Below, one piece after another: positions 22,278-30,656 of a stretch of 64,000 nt of DNA; the stretch's first letter is position 1; each line of letters starts with the position of its first letter. The notes beneath the pieces are model-generated. The model was not told where the DNA came from and made no database searches. It saw nothing but the letters and a program-made list of their open reading frames with translations. Source of the DNA: CBDDHT01 sp965228615 (GTDB lineage: Bacteria > Pseudomonadota > Alphaproteobacteria > Rhizobiales > Methyloligellaceae); assembly GCA_965228615.1 (NCBI GenBank), contig CBDDHT010000004.1:1-64000 (forward strand), written 5' to 3'. The translations under genes were made by a program, and so were the position numbers.

Positions 22278-23672
22278 TCAGAACTTGATCTTGGCGCCAA
22301 CCTGAACTTGATACTGCTCTTCGAGAACGAGGCCACCTGTCTGAAAATTCTGGCCGTTTTGTCCGGAGGAGATGCCCTGGACGGACGGGTCGAAATGGCG
22401 GAAGCCAACCCAAAGCTGCATGGCAGCCTTGTCGATGTCCTGCACCATGCCGAAACCCCAGGATTCCAATTCGGTGTCCACGATCTCGAAAGTGTTGCCC
22501 GCGACGCCAAGATTCGCGAGGCTCCGCCCGACCGATGCATCGTCTGCCTGCTGATATTCGCCAAAGATCGTGGTGGCGCCGAGTTCACGGAACAGCATGC
22601 GACGCTTGATACCGGCCTGGATGTACCAGTGTGTGACATCGGGCCGGCTCGTCACGCCAGATAAAGCGGTCGGTACGAACTGGTTGTTAAATTGGTCTCT
22701 ATGACCGCCGAAATAGGCATAGAGACCGGTCGGTACGTGCATGATCGACAGCGAACCGGCGAGACGTTCGAGATCGACTTCGACCTGACGGTTCGGTCCG
22801 TTCGTCGCCGTAAAGCCGTTGAGCGCGCTGAAACCAGGCCCGGCACCGCGCTGATCGTTGTCTTCATTTTCGTCGGAGTCCCAGCTGTAGCCGATACCAC
22901 CGACGACCCTGATCGAGTTCCACTCCTTCTTATAGCGGATTGCGACGTCGGCAATATCGTCCTCTCCCCAGGATGCGGAGAATACGAATCCGGCGAGTGA
23001 GGGCGTGTCGTAGCGAACGATATCGCCGCGGCGCGTATCGCCGCCTGGCATCAACTGGCCAAGCGTCAGATTGACCAACCCGCCAGCACCGGTAACACCT
23101 TGTAGTCTGTTGAAGAAACCTGCACCGCTTTCGAGCGAGGCATCATAACCGGGATTGCCGGCAATGTTCAGGAGTTTGATATCGTCCGTTGCGGGTGAGT
23201 AACGCCCCATCCACAAAGTACCGAGCCGGTCACTTTTCAGGTACAAGGCCATCTTCCGCCCTTCGAGCACGCCGTCTGCATTCTCGTTCGGGTCCCCGTC
23301 CTTGATCTGATCGACACTGGCTGAGCGGGCGCTCTCAACCTCGATTTCAATCAGGAATCCGGCTGACCAGCCAGGCTTGAATTTCGCCGCGCCCGTGAAC
23401 CGAAAGCGCGTCGAACTCTCCGTATTATCCGTGATGTAGGCATCGGTGTCGTCGCCGTCATCCCAGAGGATCAGAACCTTGTTGACCTGGCCTGAGATTT
23501 TGACGGAAACCTTCCGGTTCCCTTTACGAACGGTCGTTGCCTCGAGTTCCGCAACGCGCTCCTCGAGGTCGGCACAGCAGTCGCCGCCCAAGTCGGCAGC
23601 GCTCGCTGTTGTCAGGACGCTTCCGCCCATCAACAATCCAGCCGCCGCCGCTGCTGTTAGCATTTTCCGCAT
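22278..23672 (-). CDS. Outer-membrane porin (alphaproteobacterial Porin_2 type)
   Basis: A 464-residue protein from ATG 23672, with GGAGGA 7 bases upstream. Residues 1-28 are a signal peptide ending in ASA. Then comes the CCADLEERVAELEATTVR coiled segment typical of these porins, followed by a 16-strand-like barrel with VKISGQVNKVLILWDDG, RYDTPSLAGFVFSASWGEDD and a C-terminal ...VQVGAKIKF ending in Phe, as needed for outer-membrane insertion. It forms passive channels for small solutes. It is a single gene with its own terminator, next to the prophage end. A paralogue is at 61017-62384. Confidence 0.9.
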   Translation of the reverse strand: MRKMLTAAAAAGLLMGGSVLTTASAADLGGDCCADLEERVAELEATTVRKGNRKVSVKISGQVNKVLILWDDGDDTDAYITDNTESSTRFRFTGAAKFKPGWSAGFLIEIEVESARSASVDQIKDGDPNENADGVLEGRKMALYLKSDRLGTLWMGRYSPATDDIKLLNIAGNPGYDASLESGAGFFNRLQGVTGAGGLVNLTLGQLMPGGDTRRGDIVRYDTPSLAGFVFSASWGEDDIADVAIRYKKEWNSIRVVGGIGYSWDSDENEDNDQRGAGPGFSALNGFTATNGPNRQVEVDLERLAGSLSIMHVPTGLYAYFGGHRDQFNNQFVPTALSGVTSRPDVTHWYIQAGIKRRMLFRELGATTIFGEYQQADDASVGRSLANLGVAGNTFEIVDTELESWGFGMVQDIDKAAMQLWVGFRHFDPSVQGISSGQNGQNFQTGGLVLEEQYQVQVGAKIKF

Positions 23673-24522
23673 TGGATAGTCCTCCAAATTGCGCTGCGCA
23701 TCACGCCTCTTGAACGTGAGACCATTCGATTTCGGAGTCGATAGGATTCTGCATCAGAAGTGCAATTTTTTAGATTTGACCGTGGCATAAAAACAACATT
23801 ATGCGTCAATAGGACAATTTTATGGTCGGTGAAGCGCGATGCGATTTGGGCGGGAGGGCAGTGGTGTGTGCGGCGTGTGGCGGTCTGTTATGAGATGCGT
23901 TGCCGAGAGCAAGGAGCGTAGCCGGCGTGCCGCCGTGCGTCGCCGTTCCAAATCCGAATGCAGAGCGTGTTTTGCTGGTGTCGATCTTCACTGTGCCCCA
24001 AACACGACCTGCCAGTTAGCGGCGACAAATCTGGGTGAGCGCAGCGCTAATGGAATGCATTTCGTTTCCGAAGCGCAAGGTCGAGCATCAACTTCCAAAA
24101 TCTAATTACTTAAATAATACAGTTAGTTAATCTGTATTATGCATTCGATTTCTTTTCTTCTCTGCGTCATGGTTGGTATCGAAATTTTGATTGAGGTCAA
24201 TGAGGAGGGCGAATGTGATGTTGGGCACAGTATCAAATTTCTCGATCCGATTAATAAGTCGGGTATTATTAATAAAGCAGATATACACACGCTGTGCCAA
24301 CTGCACGCTCTAGATGTGCTTTGATGGTCGAAGACGCGCCCAGGATTGTTGCGCCGGCCGCGCTATTGCTCGAGGATTTCCAAACTTGGAATATTACTCT
24401 CAATCGACTGCACTCAAAAATGGCCTGCACGAATATGAAAGGAAAATCAAATTAATAAAAGGCAGTCGATCGCATGCTGACAAGCAGCCGGACGCGACGC
24501 AAAAAACGCGTTGGTCATCGTT
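23673..24522. other. Intergenic stretch, no supported gene
   Basis: About 850 bases upstream of the porin gene. The first ~150 bases are AT-rich and should hold the porin promoter. A hairpin ATAATACAG (24114-24122) / CTGTATTAT (24132-24140) with a 9-base loop lies in an AT-rich patch. The frames present look random in composition. Confidence 0.5.
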
Positions 24523-24633
24523 ATGTTTGGAGCGCTAATCTTCCTGGTCGGGCTTGTTTTGTTTTATGGCGCCGCCAGGGTGTTATGCGGTTATCTGGGT
24601 CTTCTGCCCGAAGCAACCGAGTGCAAACCATAG
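24523..24633 (+). CDS. Possible 36-residue membrane peptide
   Basis: ATG 24523 opens a frame for MFGALIFLVGLVLFYGAARV followed by a short Cys-containing tail. The single hydrophobic segment is convincing, but no clear ribosome site precedes it. It is similar in style to the other tiny membrane proteins of this region. Confidence 0.3.
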   Translation: MFGALIFLVGLVLFYGAARVLCGYLGLLPEATECKP

Positions 24634-25320
24634 GCGCCTCACATGGCATCAATTTGGCCGAGGTGGGATACCTTTGAGGCAGGTGTTTTTGACGCTCGTC
24701 GAGAGTTGTGAAGTGGCGATGCGATAGTCTGTTCGCACGCGGAGAAGAGAGAACCGTCTCCTGAAGACAATGCCTCTGATCATCTTCGGGACAAATGAGG
24801 GCCTATGCGCCTTTGATATCGCCCTTGGGCTGAAGAACGCGAAAATCGGTCGAATTGAAGACTGTTAGCCGATAGCAAAGAAAGTTTTTGAGGTAGTTCC
24901 GACTTTCTAAGCTGGAATTCGAAAAGGGGAAGGCGCCACTGACTCATTGAAGCGAGCGGGAGAACGACCTGGTTGGGAAGTTGAGTTGCGGCCACAATCT
25001 ATGCTGGCGAGAGGTAGTATGGCAATGGTGACAGAACTCGTACGCTTGGCCGCGGCCGATCTGATGGGTGTTGGATACTCTCTTTGATCAAGCTGCAAGA
25101 GACTTGGTGTCGCCGCATGCAGCGGAAATCTGGGAATATGTGCCTCAAGGTATCGCTCAGGAGACTTCCGAATTTCGGATTGTCCCAACTGTTTGAAGGT
25201 AGGTCGCGCGATTGGGTAGGGGCCAGATGTTGAAACCTGCAATTGAGGCGTGTCTCTAGCCGAACTTGAACATCATCAGTCACATCGAGGTTTGGGCCCA
25301 TGTCCCCGACTCGTCGAGGG
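24634..25320. other. Intergenic stretch, no supported gene
   Basis: About 690 bases in which I see no convincing coding frame, RNA gene or strong repeat on either strand. Confidence 0.4.
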
Positions 25321-25479
25321 CTACCCTGCCTGCCGCCTCGAAAACGGCAAATCGCTGCGCCTATCCGTGAACCATTCCCACAAATGATAGATAGTCTCGC
25401 AAACCCACCAAATGGCGAGAGCGATCGACAGCAACCCAACAGCAAATGCCAGTATGAAGGCAATGTCTAATAAAACCAT
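25321..25479 (-). CDS. Possible 52-residue membrane protein
   Basis: From ATG 25479 the frame encodes MVLLDIAFILAFAVGLLSIA, continuing to WWVCETIYHLWEWFTDRR and a basic end. One long hydrophobic helix is followed by an amphipathic, Trp-rich one. There is no strong ribosome site (GTGAGC only). The composition favours a real small inner-membrane protein, but the support is modest. Confidence 0.4.
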   Translation of the reverse strand: MVLLDIAFILAFAVGLLSIALAIWWVCETIYHLWEWFTDRRSDLPFSRRQAG

Positions 25480-25671
25480 TTTGCTCACGCCTAGGCCCGG
25501 GAAAAGCAGGGAAGTGCCTCATAGCTATCTCGTCCATATTCAAAACCCTAAAATACACGTAAAAACAATATCTAATGGAGTCATGTTAATAAAATAGTTT
25601 AGATTGTGTGGCGTCGGCGCATCAGTTCGGATGGATCAAGGTCCGTGCCTCCACGCTCTCGGACTCAACCT

Positions 25672-25694
25672 CACCAAGGCTTGGGTATCTTCAG
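25672..25694. repeat. Short repeat with CCAAGGCTTGG core, copy 1
   Basis: ACCAAGGCTTGGGTAT followed by CTTCAG recurs at 26848-26870 with one base missing. The CCAAG/CTTGG core is nearly palindromic. Confidence 0.6.
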
Positions 25695-25743
25695 ACAATC
25701 CGGTGCAAGCGAGCTGACTGTCAGTCGGCGCCCGTCTGCACTT

Positions 25744-25983
25744 TCACCGCTTTTCCAAGCCCTTTTCGACTGGTCGGGTTGTCCAGATAAACGTTCCTGT
25801 CCGTTTGCAGCTGTTGAATCGCCTTTTACACAAGGCAAGGCAATTTGCGCGCCCACTGCAAAAAGCGTTGCATTCCGACTTGGCGTTTAAGCAGGACCGC
25901 CCCGCAAGCGCGCTAGGAGACATCGCGGTTGATAGAACACCTAAGAGTACAATCGCAGCTGCAATCAACAATCCAATCTTCAT
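25744..25983 (-). CDS. Small secreted cysteine-rich protein
   Basis: A 79-residue protein from ATG 25983 with a very good ribosome site (GGGGAGGAT). Residues 1-27 are a signal peptide (MKIGLLIAAAIVLLGVLSTA ... SALA). The mature 52 residues contain six Cys in the order SCLNAKSEC, AFCSGRANCLALC, FNSC and many Arg/Lys. Six cysteines in a short basic exported chain suggest a disulphide-knotted peptide. The family is not recognised. The frame can be extended upstream, but the signal peptide and ribosome site fix the start. Confidence 0.65.
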   Translation of the reverse strand: MKIGLLIAAAIVLLGVLSTAMSPSALAGRSCLNAKSECNAFCSGRANCLALCKRRFNSCKRTGTFIWTTRPVEKGLEKR

Positions 25984-26087
25984 CCAATCCTCCCCTGAAA
26001 CGCACCTGCATTTTATCACAGAAACCAATATTCGGGCGACCCAGGTGATCGCCTCTTCCTGCATGTCACCAACGAAATCGTCAATTG

Positions 26088-26103
26088 TGTGATCTGCGTC
26101 ACT
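26088..26103. promoter_or_regulatory. CRP/FNR-family site
   Basis: TGTGATCTGCGTCACT fits TGTGA-N6-TCACA with one mismatch. It lies 62 bases before the small gene at 26165 and 105 bases upstream of the gene at 25744-25983, so it could serve either or both. A perfect site of the same type is at 53693. Confidence 0.5.
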
Positions 26104-26164
26104 TCCGATCCTAGTATAGCGACCCACCTATATTGGTGGGTGTTAAAGGGAGAGGACAAATATC

Positions 26165-26296
26165 ATGACCAGCCGATTTATCGACGTCGCTACATTCGCC
26201 GCTGTGACCTTGCAAGTATTCGTCGGCGCCACGTTCTTCGGAGCATTAGGCATGATCGCGCTGACGAGTTTCTCGATTATCCCTCAGCCCTATTGA
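26165..26296 (+). CDS. 43-residue membrane protein
   Basis: GGGAGAGGA lies 8 bases before ATG 26165. The product MTSRFIDVATFAAVTLQVFV ... GALGMIALTSFSIIPQPY has one long hydrophobic stretch. The strong ribosome site and the CRP-like site upstream make this a credible small gene. The function is unknown. Confidence 0.5.
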   Translation: MTSRFIDVATFAAVTLQVFVGATFFGALGMIALTSFSIIPQPY

Positions 26297-26382
26297 TTGG
26301 CCTACCGATCTGGGGCCATCTTAGTTGTTCAATACGAGGGCGCAGGTATCTTCGGACATCGGCTCATTGCGACCGGCTGGAT

Positions 26383-26826
26383 TCAGAAATTCAAACCACT
26401 GCTGATGCAATTGCCTGAGATGGATGCGTTGGTGCTTTTATTTGCACCGATCGCTTCCAGCCTAAATCTGGCGGCGCCGCCCCTGCCATTCAAATTGCCG
26501 ATATACAGGATCTTGCGGGACTTGCCGTTTCCCGCGGTTTGGGCGTCGATAATACCGCAGACCTTCACCAAACTCTTGGCTTCATCCTGACCGGCTACCA
26601 AGGTTCGAAATTTGACGGGCGAAGCCACCGCCTGCTTGATCTCTGCCTGAATCGTCGCAATTTCCTCAGGCGTAAGCTCGATTTTATTGTCAAAACTCGT
26701 GATCTTGGTATCAAACATATATGGCTCGATCACTGTGCAGCCAGCTGTCATACCAAGCGCGAAAGCGAGTATAACCGCAATGAGCAACCGAGTGCTCGGA
26801 CAAGGAATGTCGCGAGTAACGCTCAT
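26383..26826 (-). CDS. Lipoprotein of unknown function
   Basis: A 147-residue protein. The signal peptide ends in the lipobox TAGC (LLIAVILAFALGMTAGC), so it is probably attached to the membrane by the Cys. The mature part has an N-terminal helix (ELTPEEIATIQAEIKQAVAS) and a beta-rich end with two Cys (KVCGIIDAQT; SGNC) and KILYIGNLNGRGGAARFRLE. Starts at 26826 and 26832 are both possible; GGGA 6 bases upstream favours 26826. The fold resembles small lipoproteins of plasmids and chromosomes, but no name can be given. Confidence 0.65.
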   Translation of the reverse strand: MSVTRDIPCPSTRLLIAVILAFALGMTAGCTVIEPYMFDTKITSFDNKIELTPEEIATIQAEIKQAVASPVKFRTLVAGQDEAKSLVKVCGIIDAQTAGNGKSRKILYIGNLNGRGGAARFRLEAIGANKSTNASISGNCISSGLNF

Positions 26827-26847
26827 AAGCATCCCAATTCCAACCCA

Positions 26848-26870
26848 CACCAAGGCTTGGGTATTTCAGG
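26848..26870. repeat. Short repeat with CCAAGGCTTGG core, copy 2
   Basis: Second copy of the element at 25672-25694, just upstream of the lipoprotein gene. Confidence 0.6.
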
Positions 26871-27295
26871 ACCGCTTGTCGTCGCCAGCCCTATACCCTG
26901 TAGAGCCCGGCATTTACGCTAGCATTTAGCTTCCACTCGTTTTCAGGCTCCCGGTCGAGAGTGCTTCGGCGACTGAGACGTGTCAGGCTCATAGTTCCAA
27001 AGGAAAAATCAGAACTTACATCCTGACGACCCCCTCGCCAGCCCGCGGCCGGGCCGAGACAGTCCAGCGCCGCTACACTCCAAGAAGACTGCATTCTCCC
27101 TACTGATCCGGAACTTCCCGGTCCGAGAACGAATCGCTCACCAAGTCCGCGGATATTCCGTATGGTACACACGTTTTTCCCCATTGCCTTCTCGGTTTTA
27201 CCGCAGCTTCCCGCAAACTGGGGATTTTCGAACCTTCTCCGAAACCTGTAAAAACCCCTTGCTTCCTGACGGTTTGAACGTGTACCCACGGCGGT
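26871..27295. other. Intergenic stretch before tRNA-Ser, no supported gene
   Basis: About 425 bases without a convincing coding frame. The tRNA promoter should be in its right part. Confidence 0.4.
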
Positions 27296-27385
27296 GGAGA
27301 GGTGGCCGAGTGGTCGAAGGCGCTCCCCTGCTAAGGGAGTAGGCGGGTAACCGTCTCGAGGGTTCGAATCCCTTCCTCTCCGCCA
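27296..27385 (+). tRNA. tRNA-Ser (anticodon GCT), CCA encoded
   Basis: GGAGAGG pairs with CCTCTCC, and a long variable arm (TAGGCGGGTAACCGTCT) is typical of serine tRNAs. The anticodon loop CCCTGCTAAGG carries GCT, and the T loop is GGTTCGAATCC. The CCA end is encoded at 27383-27385. Its 3' end is the integration site of the element to the right and is left intact by the insertion. Confidence 0.97.
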
Positions 27386-27388
27386 TCA
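27369..27388 (+). other. attL core (tRNA-Ser 3' end)
   Basis: The 20 bases starting TCCCTTCCTCTCCGCC are repeated exactly at 43122-43141. They cover the T-arm end, acceptor stem and CCA of tRNA-Ser plus TCA. Confidence 0.92.
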
Positions 27389-27447
27389 ACTTTTAGGATT
27401 TGAAAATACCGCAATATCAATGCGTTAAGTGTGCCACACGCCTCGGT

Positions 27448-27469
27448 GCCCCCACAAGCCGCCCCCACA
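27448..27469 (+). promoter_or_regulatory. Paired arm-type repeats near attL
   Basis: GCCCCCACA occurs at 27448-27456 and 27461-27469, 13 bp apart. The same pair with the same spacing occurs inside the other end (43037-43058). These are probable integrase or excisionase binding sites. Confidence 0.65.
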
Positions 27470-27512
27470 AAATTTGGTGTGACAATATTTGGATAAACGA
27501 AAAGGTAGACGC

Positions 27513-29306
27513 CTAACGTGATAACGTTCGGGCAACACGGAATCCCGTCATGTTTTTCCGATCCATTGGAAAAGATGACGCCCTCCGAGACGAACGAAGG
27601 TTCGCTGGATTGCTCCGCCATGAACCACCACGCACCACACGCTGTTCGCAGTTACCAGAGATTACTGGAGTACCATCAGACGGAGCATTTAGGTAGCTTC
27701 CAACGTAGCAGTCTTCGACCAATTCCCAGGCATTGCCATGGAGATCGTGAAGACCGAAAGCGTTGGAAGCGAAATGTCCGACCTGAACAGTCTTCTTACG
27801 ATAGCGATCTCGAGAACTACCATTGAAGGTAAACCAGCCATTGAAGTTGGCCTGACCAGAGCTTATCCGCTGGCCAGTATAAAACGGACTAACCGAACCT
27901 GCCCGAGCACAATATTCCCATTCAGATTCTGAAAGAAGTCGGTATGTATTCCCTGTCTTTTTCGAAAGCCAACGTACATAACTCTTAGCATCGAACCAAC
28001 TAGTGCAAACAACAGGGTGTGATCCTGATTGCGAGAAACCTGGCTTAAGGTATGACCCTGCCTGATCGGATTTCCACGCGGCATCGTAGATCAAGCATGC
28101 ATTTCCCATATCGCGACCCGAATCTTTCGCGAATTCATTAAACTGGTCTACCGTCACCTCGTATTTTCCAACCGCAAATGATTTCGGTAGAGTGACTCGA
28201 TGCTGTGGCATCTCTGATTCTATTATTGTGCTGTCGACGCTGGATAGCTCTTGTTCATCTCTTGGGGGAGAACCCATCAAGAATGTACCAGCTGGTATCA
28301 CAACCATCTTCGGACAAGTCTCACAGTCCTGAAACTCTTGCCCAGGGTGGAACCTGCGCCTTGTCGATGCCTCAGATCTCCCAGGGAAAATACCAATTGC
28401 TACCTTCGGCTCGTCCTTCGACATTCGCTTTTGCTTTTGGAGGCGGTCCTCCATAACCTTCAGCCGCGCCCGCAGGGAAGCAAGTTCGTTGGATCTCGTT
28501 GCATCCGGTTGTGGTACTGTTGGAGGTGCCACGAGATAGACATTCTCACTTCCCAACGAACCATAAGTAAATGGATCCTGTCGTCGCGCCGTCGAATTGC
28601 GCACACTGTCTCGCACGCGGCGGAAAAGGAAGTTTATCTCAAGTCCGGGTGTTTCCAGATGTTTCAAAAGCGCTGCCGTATACGGGCTGTGACTGCCATC
28701 GCCGTCTGATGCCACAGTGCCATGCTTAGCAGCATAAGCGACCAGCACATCACCCTCAGGCTCAATGCGGCTGAAACCTCGAGAGACGCTCCGCGATACC
28801 CCTTGCGACAACTTTATTGTTGAGCCAAGCGGATTGTTCCGACACGCGTCGAGGATCACCATACGTAGCCTACGTGCTGGTGTGACTTGTCTAAGGATGG
28901 TGCTGAGCTTGACAGCCTCGAACTCAAGATCGCGGTCCGTTAGCAGTCTAGCATCAGTCGGCACGAGGTAGTTGTCACCTCCGAGTTCCATGCCGTGACC
29001 GGCGTAATAGACAATAGCTACATCAGCGCCTTCGACCGAACTTCCAAAATCACGGAGCGATCTACGAAGAGACCTGTAGTCCTGATCGAGCTTGAGTGTG
29101 ACCTCATCAAAGCCAATGCGCTTCAGAGCGTCAGCGATGGCGGAGGCGTCGTTTTTTGGGTTTGGAAGTGCGCGAGTGTGTTGATAGGCCGAATTCCCGA
29201 TAACGAGGGCGACACGTTTGGCTGTTTGCGCCTCGGATGTGGTGACGGCGCCCACAACCCAATACAATGACGCCGCAATCACTACAATTACGGAAGAAGG
29301 TCGCAT
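27513..29306 (-). CDS. Orthocaspase (peptidase C14) fused to a SUMF1/FGE-like domain, exported
   Basis: A 597-residue protein from ATG 29306 (GGAGTG upstream). Residues 1-27 are a signal peptide. Residues 28-260 are a caspase-like domain, with VALVIGNSAY, the catalytic His104 in YYAGHGME and Cys155 in ILDACRNNP. A short coiled linker (270-295) follows. Residues 330-595 are a formylglycine-generating-enzyme-like (SUMF1) domain (MVVIPAGTFLMGSPP, VTVDQFNEFA, SESEWEYCARAG, VRGGSWRSNP). The pair of catalytic Cys of true FGE is missing after RGGS, so the domain probably binds rather than oxidises. It sits next to attL as likely cargo; such proteins are suspected in regulated proteolysis or cell death. 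Confidence 0.85.
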   Translation of the reverse strand: MRPSSVIVVIAASLYWVVGAVTTSEAQTAKRVALVIGNSAYQHTRALPNPKNDASAIADALKRIGFDEVTLKLDQDYRSLRRSLRDFGSSVEGADVAIVYYAGHGMELGGDNYLVPTDARLLTDRDLEFEAVKLSTILRQVTPARRLRMVILDACRNNPLGSTIKLSQGVSRSVSRGFSRIEPEGDVLVAYAAKHGTVASDGDGSHSPYTAALLKHLETPGLEINFLFRRVRDSVRNSTARRQDPFTYGSLGSENVYLVAPPTVPQPDATRSNELASLRARLKVMEDRLQKQKRMSKDEPKVAIGIFPGRSEASTRRRFHPGQEFQDCETCPKMVVIPAGTFLMGSPPRDEQELSSVDSTIIESEMPQHRVTLPKSFAVGKYEVTVDQFNEFAKDSGRDMGNACLIYDAAWKSDQAGSYLKPGFSQSGSHPVVCTSWFDAKSYVRWLSKKTGNTYRLLSESEWEYCARAGSVSPFYTGQRISSGQANFNGWFTFNGSSRDRYRKKTVQVGHFASNAFGLHDLHGNAWELVEDCYVGSYLNAPSDGTPVISGNCEQRVVRGGSWRSNPANLRSSRRASSFPMDRKNMTGFRVARTLSR

Positions 29307-29587
29307 GATTTCACTCCGACAACCCATTTTGGTGTGCCGATCGTACAATACAGGAGACGTGGTGTCAGAACATCTCAGTCAGATTTCGGTAGGGTAAATA
29401 CGTATAGGCGAACCATAAAGGGATCAAACGACAGGAAGCCGATGGAGATGGAGACTTCCTGTCGTTATTGTCCGAGCGCGTGGGTGGGGTGTTGCGCTCC
29501 ATACTCTGACCGTAAGTGCCAGAGATTGACGCACCGACAACAGGCGCAATTGAGTTTTAGTCGACTTGTAGTGACCGCTGACGCGAC

Positions 29588-29881
29588 TCAGGATTTCTCG
29601 TGATCGCCAAACAGTTCTTTTGCCGTATGTGGATTATAGAACCTCAGCATCGTCCTTGCGAACTTTCGCCTCGGTACTTTGAGAGCACGCGCCCACAGCT
29701 TCAGCTGATCAGACGATAACGAAATCATCCCCGTTTCAACGGCTGCAACGCGTGTGTAGTAATCCAGACCAACGATATCAGCCAACTCACGCTGCGTCAG
29801 ACCGCGATCCATACGTAGCTGCTGGATGTAAGCTCCAGCCTCTTCACGTAGTCGCTTGGCGTCTTCCGTGGGATCAATCAT
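29588..29881 (-). CDS. XRE-family helix-turn-helix regulator
   Basis: A 97-residue protein. Residues 12-70 are a helix-turn-helix (YIQQLRMDRGLTQRELADIV, then YYTRVAAVETGMISLSSDQL), the XRE/Cro type. The C-terminus is a short helix plus a charged tail. It is probably the repressor or switch of the element. ATG 29881 has a weak ribosome site. The inverted repeats to its right (30256-30434) could be its operators. Confidence 0.8.
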   Translation of the reverse strand: MIDPTEDAKRLREEAGAYIQQLRMDRGLTQRELADIVGLDYYTRVAAVETGMISLSSDQLKLWARALKVPRRKFARTMLRFYNPHTAKELFGDHEKS

Positions 29882-30656
29882 CTGGGCACTTTACTCCGAA
29901 CTAGTAGTAGGGGTCTTTCACGGCGGAACAGCTCCACAGAGCAGAATACTGACATCGATGATTTGGAGCATACGCATAGAGGAATCTATGCACGTGCGGT
30001 TGGCTCGAACAAGCTAGCCCATGGCTTTCGGACACACACGTTTGAGGACGCGAGTGACTGAGGTTGATGGTTGTATCTGTTGGTCAGCGTTCGGTTCAGC
30101 TGATGGGCGCTGGTAGTGGGCCGAACGTCAACGAGAGGTTCTCCACTTTGGTTTGTAGGACTTCGTCCTCGCGTATTGCGGACTCTCCTCAGGAGCCCGT
30201 CAGTTCACTTACAATCATCCGCAGCGTTGCCGACAATGCCCCTGAGGCTTTGATCGAGAACTGAAATACGAGGAGGCTCTGAAAAGAGCCAAAAACGAGA
30301 AGTGGAGACGAGAAGTGCACTGATAGCCAGATTGGTAGCGCGCTTGTGTTGGATTATCAGTGCACTTCTCGCCTCACCACGCGTTCTCTCTGTCAGTGTT
30401 AGCTTCGTTGAAGCTTCATCGTGTTTCAGTTCTCCTAAGACGACCACACGTGACTGCTGAGCCTTAGGTGTCAGAAGTATGAGGGATCGACTCCTATATG
30501 CCCTCCGACCACCAGCGGACTCCTATGGACCTCTCAGGGGGTGTCCGAAAACAACTAGTGCCCCTGTCCGCGACCGTCTGCGTCGTTAAGCACAAGTCCT
30601 ATAGAAGAAGATCTCTTATAGGGAATGTTCTTAAGCCAACGTCCCCAGCGGTCGAA
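29882..30656. other. Non-coding control region of the element
   Basis: A 775-base stretch between the XRE gene start and the helicase gene end. It holds the nested inverted repeats listed separately (30256-30434) and short direct motifs such as CTCCTAT (30488, 30522). No convincing coding frame is present. It is the best candidate in the element for a replication origin, packaging site or regulatory RNA. Confidence 0.5.
30256..30434. repeat. Nested inverted repeats (~180 bp structured region)
   Basis: The outer arms GAGAACTGAAA (30256-30266) and TTTCAGTTCTC (30424-30434) extend to about 19 bp with three mismatches. Inside are a perfect 6-bp hairpin with a GAAA tetraloop (GGCTCT-GAAA-AGAGCC, 30275-30290) and a perfect 17-bp inverted repeat CGAGAAGTGCACTGATA (30309-30325) / 30355-30371 with a 29-base loop. 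Confidence 0.8.

Noticed and set aside
27513..29306. Active formylglycine-generating enzyme
   Set aside because: The fold motifs are present, but the conserved cysteine pair after RGGS is absent, so oxidase activity is unlikely.
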